Part shown: piece by piece, positions 34,876 through 45,900 of the stretch | Layout: each line of letters opens with the position of its first letter | Position numbering within the stretch: the first letter of the stretch is position 1 | NCBI RefSeq assembly: GCF_964019385.1 | Contig: NC_088643.1 | Span: forward strand, 46,959,050 to 47,023,049 | Source: Sycon ciliatum | Lineage: Eukaryota > Porifera > Calcarea > Leucosolenida > Sycettidae | Length of the DNA: 64,000 bases | Reading direction: 5' to 3' | Translations under genes and position numbers: made by a program | The notes under the pieces: generated by a model | The model's database searches: none | What the model was told of the DNA's origin: nothing | Seen by the model: the letters and a program-made list of their open reading frames with translations, nothing else

Positions 34876-37524
34876 AAAAAATGTATTATCTACGCATGCA
34901 TCTACGCAAGAGTCACCACCAGCCAATTAGGACATGTGTCAAAGTATTGAACGTTTTCGTTCCCTTCTTGTCAAAATACTACAGGGAATGATGGAAATAA
35001 GCTAAAAGACTACAACTATAATGATAGCTTGCATAGACCTCGGTCCTACCGGTAGGACCTACCGGTAGGACCATCATACACAGACATGCTGCATGGCCTC
35101 TGTTCTAACATTGACCTAAAACTTGACCCTAAACTGTTGCTCAGGGGCTAATGAAGGAGTCCACAAATTTTAGACGTGATCGCACAAAGCATAGTCCATG
35201 GTAACAGCAAATGGTAACCATGGAAACGGTGTATGGAATTATGCATTCCACTGCCTTGGCAGACTAATAAAAACATTAGTACCTCACCACGATTGATGTG
35301 CCATGGTCAAAATTCACTTTGGACAGAGTTGCTAGCGCTCCGACAGGAGTATGTGCGGCCATTTTGACAATTGATAAAATTGCGCGTATGCAATGCACTG
35401 GACATAGTCTTGCATTTTGCGCCATTACTTTGCCTGACAAAGACCTCATCTCAACAATTGTTTCAAGAAATTTCTCAACCAAAAGCACTTTTGCAGCGCG
35501 ATTTCTTGGGTCCTACCGGTAGGACCCGTGGTCCTACCGGTAGGACGGCATGCAAGCTATCAATAAGGAAAAGAAGTTCAGAAACATATCACTCCAATTA
35601 TGTGTAGAAGTGACACGAAAAAATAGATGTGAAGAATCAAAAAAAAAAAACAGCATGCAAATCCAATAAGTGACAAAAACGTAGTGACAAGAAAAAGAGA
35701 GAAATATCAAGAGATCTATTTCGCACCTTCACGACGAACAGTGCCAAACAACTGCAAAGACAACACATTCTCCTTCTGAACACAAAGCTCAGGGTCTAAC
35801 TTACGTATGTACAAAGCTTCCAACACGGCAAGATGTAACAAAGACCTACCACGCGACAAAACAGAGAATACATCATCGGAATACCACTCACGACAACTAG
35901 CACTGCCCGACAGGTGACACTTGATTGCCGAGGTACCGTTTCCCTGACCCGACGACTTGGCCGTTGTCACCTCCGATATTGCCGCTTGCGAATCTCTCCC
36001 ATTACGCCCTGCGTCCCTGCAATTCCGATTGCCTCGGTCGAGATCAGTGTGCTGCTCCACGTCCAGTCTGTCCTGCTTCCGTGGTCTACCTCGTTTCTTC
36101 ACATTAACCGTTGTTGTCACTTCCAGTATTGATTCTTTTGATTCGTCATCAATTCGTCTCCTCAATTGACTTCTGGTGACTCGTCCGGGGCTCGATTGTC
36201 CAGATTGTACCGATTTTCGCTGGATGTAAGGAGTTAAGAGATTCCATAAACCTATCACAAGTTTCCTTGTCGTCGTCGTGACAATACACATCGTCAACAA
36301 AACGACAGTACATTGATGGCCAAAGTGAAGGGTCAATAGACGACTCACAGAAGCCAACAAATATGTTCGCCAAGACTGGTCCCAAAGGCGATCCCATTGC
36401 GACTCCATCATTCTTTCAGTGCCGAAATTGTGAAAATCGGTACGTAGGTAGAACCTTTCAGCACCTGGGCGCACGGATTCGTCAACATGTACCGTTGAAT
36501 CTTGTCCCTGTAGCTGCACGTGGTTCTCGACCTCGGCGTGGTCGTCCACCGAAGTGTCCAGTGCAGTCTGTGTCTGAGGTGGACTTGTCCACGTCCGCTG
36601 TGGATACGCTTGCCGACGCCTCCTCCTTTTCGTCGGGCGGAGGGCTGGAGCCAACCCAAACAACAGTCAACAAGAAGAAGAGACCGATACGGAAACCACC
36701 GAAACTGACATCTGGACAATCGAGCCCCGGACGAGTCACCAGAAGTCAATTGAGGAGACGAATTGATGACGAATCAAAAGAATCAATACTGGAAGTGACA
36801 ACAACGGTTAATGTGAAGAAACGAGGTAGACCACGGAAGCAGGACAGACTGGACGTGGAGCAGCACACTGATCTCGACCGAGGCAATCGGAATTGCAGGG
36901 ACGCAGGGCGTAATGGGAGAGATTCGCAAGCGGCAATATCGGAGGTGACAACGGCCAAGTCGTCGGGTCAGGGAAACGGTACCTCGGCAATCAAGTGTCA
37001 CCTGTCGGGCAGTGCTAGTTGTCGTGAGTGGTATTCCGATGATGTATTCTCTGTTTTGTCGCGTGGTAGGTCTTTGTTACATCTTGCCGTGTTGGAAGCT
37101 TTGTACATACGTAAGTTAGACCCTGAGCTTTGTGTTCAGAAGGAGAATGTGTTGTCTTTGCAGTTGTTTGGCACTGTTCGTCGTGAAGGTGCGAAATAGA
37201 TCTCTTGATATTTCTCTCTTTTTCTTGTCACTACGTTTTTGTCACTTATTGGATTTGCATGCTGTTTTTTTTTTTTGATTCTTCACATCTATTTTTTCGT
37301 GTCACTTCTACACATAATTGGAGTGATATGTTTCTGAACTTCTTTTCCTTATAGTTGTAGTCTTTTAGCTTATTTCCATCATTCCCTGTAGTATTTTGAC
37401 AAGAAGGGAACGAAAACGTTCAATACTTTGACACATGTCCTAATTGGCTGGTGGTGACTCTTGCGTAGATGCATGCGTAGATAATACATTTTTTGTAATA
37501 TTTTCTGCCTCCGTCCTACTTTCA

Positions 37525-37570
<46 letters not shown>

Positions 37571-37841
37571 TTGACTGGTTTTGAGGGAAAGAGACAAACG
37601 GGAAAAGTCTGAAGAAAAGATTGACTGTCAATAATAATAATAATAATAATCAATGCAATAAATAGAGTAAGCTGCGCACTCAGTACAAACACCATTAGCA
37701 AAACTTGTTTTCATGTAAATAATTAAGCTTGTTCCTAAACGTTTTCGTCGCCATCTCATCAGAGGATTCCTGGCAAATCAAAATTAGCTCTAAACTCAAT
37801 ATTTATTGCGTTGATTACATTTTTATCTCCACGTAAGCTTT

Positions 37842-37874
<33 letters not shown>

Positions 37875-40800
37875 GAAGTAGAAAGGAGTTTCAAATAATA
37901 ATAATAATAATAATAATAATTTATGAAAGGATTGGGAGAACTTCAAATTCAAAGGAACAGTAGGGGAGTGAAAACCTTGTCAGCGCCTTCTTGGTTCAGC
38001 CCGGTCCCATAGCTCAGTGGTTAGAGCATTGCTCATGACAAGCAAGGTCCCGGGTTCGAGTCCTGGTGGGTCTGGCGATTTTTTCTCTTTTCAGGCAGTT
38101 CACTTCCCCTACTGTTCCTTTGAATAATAATAATTAACGCACTCTCCACATACAGGCATGCACCCGGCTCAGAACACATTGTTTTCTGGTTGGCATATCA
38201 GGGATATTGGGCGGAGCAGCTGGCGTGCATGAGAAAGACAGGTCGGCCTGCTCTGCGCAGGAGCTGTGACCCGGTGCACACATAGTGTGTGTGAGAGAGA
38301 GAGACAGACAGGTCGGCCTGCTCTGCGCAGGAGCTGTGACCTGGAGCACACAGAGTGTGTGTGAGAGAGAGAGACAGACAGGTCGGCCTGCTCTGCGCAG
38401 GAGCTGTGACCTGGAGCACACAGAGTGTGAACGAGAGACGGCCGGCCTGCCGTGGGCAGGAGCTGCGACCGGTAGTGATTGAAATGAGCCAGCTGCGGAG
38501 ATAGACTGCCCTCACCCGATATAAGTATATTGACAAGAGTTGTACTGACACTGTTATTGAGGAAATTATGGTGACAGTGGCGGAGAGATAATGATCCCCA
38601 GTCGAATGGGGTTGGGAGGGAAGGGGAAAATTGACAACTGACGGACAAACCAGTGAACAGTCAAGTCGTCGGAAAGCAAATGTGACAAAGGAGTCTCTCC
38701 TTTCTCTTGCTCTCTCTCTAAAGCAAGATTTGGAAAGCACGCGTGGGAGAGTGGCGCGCGCTGCGCATGCGCATGTATAGCAATGACATCATAATCAGAT
38801 GCATGATCATCAGACTAAGTATGAGTGGTAGGTGTTCCACGTTCGTTAACAGGGCTAAGCCACACGCTAAACCACCATTAACGCACTCTCCACATACAGG
38901 CATGCACCCGGCTCAGAACACATTGTTTTCTGGTTGGCATATCAGGGATATTGGGCGGAGCAGCTGGCGTGCATGAGAAAGACAGGTCGGCCTGCTCTGC
39001 GCAGGAGCTGTGACCCGGTGCACACATAGTGTGTGTGAGAGAGAGAGACAGACAGGTCGGCCTGCTCTGCGCAGGAGCTGTGACCTGGAGCACACAGAGT
39101 GTGTGTGAGAGAGAGAGACAGACAGGTCGGCCTGCTCTGCGCAGGAGCTGTGACCTGGAGCACACAGAGTGTGAACGAGAGACGGCCGGCCTGCCGTGGG
39201 CAGGAGCTGCGACCGGTAGTGATTGAAATGAGCCAGCTGCGGAGATAGACTGCCCGTTCCCAATATCCCCAATATGGCATGAGAGTAATAATGAAATACG
39301 ATTGGTGTATTGTGCTGTACTGACAGCAGCAATGTAAAGCTAAAGCTAAGCAGTTCAGGCGCAATGTGGTCACTAACCCGCAGCTACCATTGATGACTTT
39401 GAACTGCAGCTAATTGACGTGACACTCGCAGGGTGTCAGCTGTAGCAGCCCGGATGTAGCGGTGGACCGCATCACTGCGCCATCTACCCATGATGCGGAT
39501 GATGTGTTCGGGGACACCTGCCATGGCCGCTGATGTTGCGGCGCCAATCCGGGTGACTGGCATATGCACTCAGGTCCGCGACCCCACAGAGTGGCAGCAG
39601 GTTGCGCAGTTCAGAGGACACTGCATTTCTTGTAAGCGGCTGGCCATTAGCGTAAGTGAACAGATGGTCGCCGCCGGGGCGAAACGCCAGGTAGTTTGCC
39701 ATGGCCTGCACTGGGCAGATCAGTGCGTCCGTGCTGGCTCCAACCAATACTGTGTGGCCCGTGCTGTTGGAGTCCGTCTTAGATGAGCGCACGTTTACCG
39801 ATAACGACCGCTGGTCAGTACTGATCGTCACATCACATCGCCTCAGGCCAGCAGTCAGTTCTCCACAACGGAAGAACCCATGAAACGCCAAGGAAAAAGC
39901 TGCCCTTAGCATGGCCTTGTCGTGAGGGTGCCGCATGCGTTGAACGGCAACATGCCGGCAGATCTCCCTGAGAAGTGGAGTGGTTATCGGCAGACGATGA
40001 CGCTGTGTCGATGCCCCGCAGGACACTAGCGAGGAGAGTTGTTGGGCCCGACGGGTAAGCAAAGCCAAGTTCCACATGAAGGTTGCGGATTGCCGACATG
40101 TAGACACGGACAGATCGAGGCTGAAGAGTCCTGAACAACTCGGCAGCAAAATAGCACAAAGTAAAGTCGTTGCCCGGCAATGGGTGGCAGGCATGCACTT
40201 GGCAGAACTGGAAGTAGCGGGTCTCGGCGGTAGAATACGTCCGGCGGGAGGATGGTGCTATTGCCAGTGCTGCTAGCTGTAGCACGGAGTCTGTCAACGG
40301 AGAGTTGGCAAGACTGGCTGATCTGGCTCGGCTGCTGCTCTCTCCTCTCAGCCACCGGGCGTTGTAGAAGGCACCATAACCGTGAGTGCCGCTGGCATCA
40401 GTCTGTAGTTGCATGTCGGGGGCTGGCGTCCACTCATCCACCAGGAAGAATGACTTCCCATTCCATATGGTCAGGGCCTCTGCCCACCACAACAGGTCTG
40501 CCATTGCCAATGCCGAAATGCGTAGCCATTGGTGCAATGGTGTTGATCGAGTTGCTCTGTCCAGGTCGTACAGGCGTCTCAGGAATGTGCGACCAGCTGG
40601 TACAGCTCTGGACGCGAACGAGAGTTTGCCCAATACGGAGGCGAGGTCGCGTTTCTGAACCCGGCCGGATTGGACGAGGGCCGACACGGTGGTAGATAGC
40701 TTAGTCAGCTTGGAGGGTGGAAGGCGGATCTCCAGAGTCATTGTGTCCAGCTCTAAGCCCAGGAAGGTGAGAACGGTAGAGGGGCCATCAACCTTCTCAG

Positions 40801-42911
40801 GTGCAACTGGGACCTGTAAATATGCAAACAGGTCGAGCAGTAGTGACTTCTGGTGCTGGGCAAGAGGAGGACTGGGAGGCGATACATTCAGGAAGTCGTC
40901 CAGATAATGAATGAGATGGGGAAGGCAGCATGTGTCTTCCAGAACCCAGTGAAGGGCAGATGCAAACTTGTCAAATATGTACGGAGCTGACCGAAAATAG
41001 TAACGACCATCCCAAGAGATACCCAACAAGTGCCAGTCAGAGGGGGCAACAGGGCATAATCGGAAGGCGTTTCGAATGTCCACTTTGGTCAGGTAGCAAC
41101 CACGGCCGAACTTCATGATATAGGAGATAGCCGAATCGACAGTGTCATACTCCTAGCTGAATGACTCCCGGGAAATACCATCATTGACACTGCAGCCAGT
41201 GGGGGAGGATAGGTCATGGATGAGGCGAAATTTGCCATTGGATTTTGGGATCAGGCCCAAACCCGAGGTTTGAAACAACTGATATGGCGGCTCAGCAAAC
41301 GGACCAGCTGTTTCCCCAGCATCGCAACAAGACTGTAGATACAGGGTGACAAATTGTTTTTTGCAGAGACTAGACGGATGATTGACAGATTGAATGCATG
41401 ATACCAGAGGAGTGGTGTGACCAATCGAGAAACCGTTAAACATGCCAGCACATACATAAACACGAAACAGGGCATCAGGGTGAGCAGCTAGCAGTGCAGT
41501 TAGCCGAGGCACGTTGACTGGAGTGACGACGTCACTGGGAAGACTGAGCGGCCGCTCGGGTGCAAGTCTTCTTTGGGTGTTTGCCGCGGCATGACAGACA
41601 GACATGGGCCCGTATGCAGGACGGGTATGTGCAGGCGCCGTTGTTGTAATTCCGGCAGATCTGGCGGCCATCGAGACGAGGAGCTGGGCTGGTGGCTGAC
41701 TGGCTCCCGCCTGCGTGCTGCGCAAGAGGGAGCCCTCCACGAAAGGGGCAATGCAGGACTGGAGATGGGTGCACGAGAGAACAACGCGAGCAGATAGGGC
41801 GCCCGCGGCTCGTGAAGCAGGAATGCCAGAGGTTAGGGACCAGTTGATGCCAGGAATACAGGTGCGGCATAGCAGCAAGACCAGCACGGAAACGACGGTC
41901 ATAGGTCAGCCACGCGTCGGTCAGATAATTGTTGTTGGCCTCGATGATGGTGGCGTGGTACGCCAGCAAATCTGGGGCTTGGTCCGGCGACGCATCGACC
42001 AGGACTCTGGTGAACAAGGTGAAGGCCTCTAACCACGTCGCCAAGTCATGGACTCGGCGCTTGGAGGGCTGGGGAGTGGACGAGCTCTGCACCAGCTCAA
42101 CGGACCTGCCGTTCACCAACGACAACTGCAGGACATCACTACTGCCGGACATGGCTTCAGGCAACAAGTCCCCAAATTCGACAAACTCACCTCGTGTGAT
42201 ACGTGCCCGTAGCCGTGGAGGGATGACCGGGAGGCCTGGAGAGCCGGCCGCGCAACCCAAGTCACAAGTGCATCGGGGAAGGCTGCCCCAGCGGCAGAGG
42301 AGCTGGTGCTGGTGCTGGTGCTGGTGCTGGTGCGGCAATGGGCGAGGTGGTAGGAGCGACGACGTTGGATTCCAAGCGCTCCAGGAGGGGCTGGATAACA
42401 CCAGTCAGGTCGCTCAGGGTGAAAGGAGCTGGTTGTGACGGCGCAGGAGAAGTCACCTGGTCCGCGTTGGCTGAAATGTGCCCATGAGCATGGATCACGC
42501 GGGACCTCGCTCTCCGATGGTCTTGAGAATTCGCAGAATTCACAGCCCGCTGCGGATACGGGTAGGGAGCTGGGGGACCGTCGGCGTCAGTGTCAGCAGC
42601 GCTTGCACCCCGTGAGGTGCTCCGTGTTCTTGGCATGTCCGTTGAGGCAGGAAAATGTAGAAAATTGACAACTGACGGACAAACCAGTGAACAGTCAAGT
42701 CGTCGGAAAGCAAATGTGACAAAGGAGTCTCTCCTTTCTCTTGCTCTCTCTCTAAAGCAAGATTTGGAAAGCACGCGTGGGAGAGTGGCGCGCGCTGCGC
42801 ATGCGCATGTATAGCAATGACATCATAATCAGATGCATGATCATCAGACTAAGTATGAGTGGTAGGTGTTCCACGTTCGTTAACAGGGCTTAGCGCACAC
42901 GCTAAACCACC

Positions 42912-42959
<48 letters not shown>

Positions 42960-45900
42960 TCTTCCTCTTCCTTCAACTAGTTCTTGTCCCTTTGGTTTTT
43001 AGGTTTTATTTATTTATTTATTTTTGTTTTTGTTTTTTCACTTTCTTTTTGCTGTCCCACCCATGGAAATATTTCCCGGTGGGTCTGGCTTATCGCCTTC
43101 GAAAGAAGTGAATAAAGGGGAAATAATAATAATAATAATAATAATACGAAGTAGTGGTTGCGACTTCGGCGATGATTTTGTAAGAAAGGTTTGCTCCCCA
43201 CACCGGAGCTCGCGCTATTCCGCCGACTTTACTTGACACTTGACTGACTCACGACTGCAATCCAGAGCACACGAGAAGTCCATCGAACCTTCGACTCGGC
43301 AAACCTGCAAGAAAGCACCACTCCCTGCACAATACACAGTGTTTCGGGGAATTCACCCCTCATCAGTTGAGCTTGAGTAGGCTGAGGAAGATTGTGCCTG
43401 AAGAGCACCACTTATATATAGTGCTCTCCAGGCACAAACATCACCAGGGATACAAACTTACAGAGACGCTCCGCTTCCAGCGCGACAAACACCTCGTGAA
43501 CACCAGATAGCAGCGTGAGTCAGTGTCGCTCCTGAACGGTAAGACAGACGTTGAGGACCCTCGGTCATTCGCAACGCTGTCACCTCCAAACCAACTAGTC
43601 GCAAGCCCGCGCTGGGCACAACAGTACGAAGTAGTGGTTGCGACTTCGGCGATGATTTTGTAAGAAAGGTTTGCTCCCCACACCGGAGCTCGCGCTATTC
43701 CGCCGACTTTACTTGACACTTGACTGACTCACGACTGCAATCCAGAGCACACGAGAAGTCCATCGAACCTTCGACTCGGCAAACCTGCAAGAAAGCACCA
43801 CTCCCTGCACAATACACAGTGTTTCGGGGAATTCACCCCTCATCAGTTGAGCTTGAGTAGGCTGAGGAAGATTGTGCCTGAAGAGCACCACTTATATATA
43901 GTGCTCTCCAGGCACAAACATCACCAGGGATACAAACTTACAGAGACGCTCCGCTTCCAGTGTCTTACCGTTCAGGAGCGACACTGACTCACGCTGCTAT
44001 CTGGTGTTCACGAGGTGTTTGTCTTCTTTGAATTTTTCACTTGATTTCTCCACCATCTCCTCGACTTCTCGCCTCTCGGTGTCATGGATTGTTGTGTCGT
44101 CTGCATATTGGGTGGTTGGTGCTGGTAAAGATAAGTGCGATAGCATAGGATCAAGGTGGCGCATGGCTCCCTCAGCATACACATTGTACATGATGAGAGA
44201 GAGCGGATCCCCCTGTACTACTCCGATATTTGTAGCAAATGCTTTGCCTAAATGAGAACTGAGTTTCACTCTCACCGTCGTGTCCGAGATCAGAGTGGCA
44301 ACAACCTCAGTGGCAGCTCCAGAGTCTGAAAACCGCGCCAACGCCTTCTCATGGACAATGGTATCAAATAGTGCCAGTTATAAGGACTTGCTTGCTGCCA
44401 TGATAATCACCATTGTATTCGACTTGAAAAGTAATGGTACGAAAGGCCTAGTCGAAACTATATGCCTTCTGTGCTTCGTGTGCATATGTAGAAATTCCTG
44501 CCCACAATTCAGTCGGCATGCCAGGTGATGACTGCATCACTCATCAACACGGGCGTCACGGCTGGTTTCCTGGGCACGTTCTTGGCAGCTGATGAGGCGG
44601 CTGTCCTACTGTGCAGAACAGCGCTACCGGTGGTGAGTTAGCCATATACATCACCTCTATGTGTGTGTATCCATTTCTCCCGGCAGTGCGGTACGGGCCA
44701 CTTACTTACCTAGGAGTCTCAGTTTAGAGGTGTTTTCTACATGCCGCATGCATTTCCGTTGTACTATATCTGATTGCGCAAGCTCAGTGAACTAGCCTAT
44801 CATGGGTTAGCAAACACCCCATGGTACAGCGAAAATCAGTCTTGATAAATGTACACCGACAGTAGTTAGTTCGTTATGCCGATGATCTTTACAGAACAGG
44901 GGCGCGCTTATTTCGTGCCTAGTTGTTGCACTTTCTGATTGTATCATATCTAGCTAGTTACAGTGGTGTACAGTTACCGGTACTCTTAACTCGTTAACTC
45001 GTGTATCCCTATCTTCCCTTCCTTTCTACACTCTATAAAGACCGGAGGTTTGGCCGCCTCCATTCAAAATCCACTGCGCCACTGTACCATGCATGACTTG
45101 ACATGCCAACACCTGCACCCCCCACCCCCATCCAGCAGGATACAGTGTGTGCATGTATGCCCACTAAAGAGCAGGTCTCTGTTTTGGCACATTGCTACAT
45201 TTGAAAAACAATTAAAAAAAGACCACAGACCTACATTGCTACACTTGAGTAAGAAAAATGATCATAGACCTACATTAGCATTGCGTACTCCATATACAGG
45301 CATGTGTGGAACAATGCAGATTCACAGAACTGCGCACGAACTACAGTCCATTCATCGGAAACTGGCCCGCTGGCTTTTGAAAGTCGTATTTGGGCCGAAT
45401 TGAGGATCAAAACCCACTTTAAATCTCAAAAATCTGGGTTTTGGATCTGCTTCTCCATACATTTTGCCATGGCATACCTGTCCTAATTTTGTAAAACCTG
45501 GCTGAATTTCTATTTCCCTGTTCATGGACTTTTCTGGCCTCAAATGTGGCAAGGAGTAATTGCACGGGTCACACAATGCAGCATGTACTGTTGTTTTCAC
45601 GATATCTACAACTATGTGAGAGACACACCAAAAAGTTAGGGTGCCAGTTTCCAATGAATGGACTGTAACTGCCCCTGTTCAATTTCTACTGGGCCAGCTA
45701 GAGCCCGGAACTTGGCACTGGTGTATGCAAACAGCAGGTGCACTTGAACTCGGGTATGAACGGAGTTGACGACGCCAATGGTTGATATGTACATGTAGGT
45801 GTCTATACCAAGGGTGGTAATATGGGCCGACGGGTCCACACTGAGGGTGGTTATATGGGCCGACGGGTCCACACTGAGGGTGGCTGTATACATATATGAG

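Larger units (their letters stand above)
34240..37842. mobile_element. Penelope-like element, inverted-duplicated and rearranged
   Basis: Two large arms are inverted copies of each other: 34875-36190 (with a later insertion) and 36720-37500. Outside them lie inverted copies of a hammerhead-bearing terminal sequence (34243-34396, 34690-34810, 37640-37840). Coding fragments are a minus-strand reverse transcriptase piece (36149-36397) and a plus-strand GIY-YIG piece (36418-36500), meeting head to head near 36405. The tail ORF is present in both arms. Known: Penelope-like elements combine an RT with a GIY-YIG endonuclease and have complex, often inverted terminal repeats with hammerheads. (AAT)n tracts border the unit. 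Confidence 0.75.
38135..42913 (-). mobile_element. Ngaro/DIRS-type tyrosine-recombinase retrotransposon, 4.78 kb, split direct repeats
   Basis: In element direction (minus): A1 42913-42660, ORFs, B1 39255-38879, A2 38878-38626, B2 38511-38135. A1/A2 and B1/B2 are near-identical pairs, the defining A1-ORFs-B1-A2-B2 layout of Ngaro-type elements. ORFs encode a gag-like protein with a Cys/His knuckle, an RT (YLDD) and a tyrosine recombinase. Both outer ends abut (AAT)n. The coding part carries an in-frame TAG and frame changes, so this copy looks defective. It lies in the second intron of the STAND gene. Confidence 0.9.

Noticed and set aside
44570..44600. CTGATGAG inside the exon at 44525-44632 as a hammerhead core
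   Set aside because: It lies in coding sequence (Ala-Asp-Glu) and lacks GAAA and stem partners.
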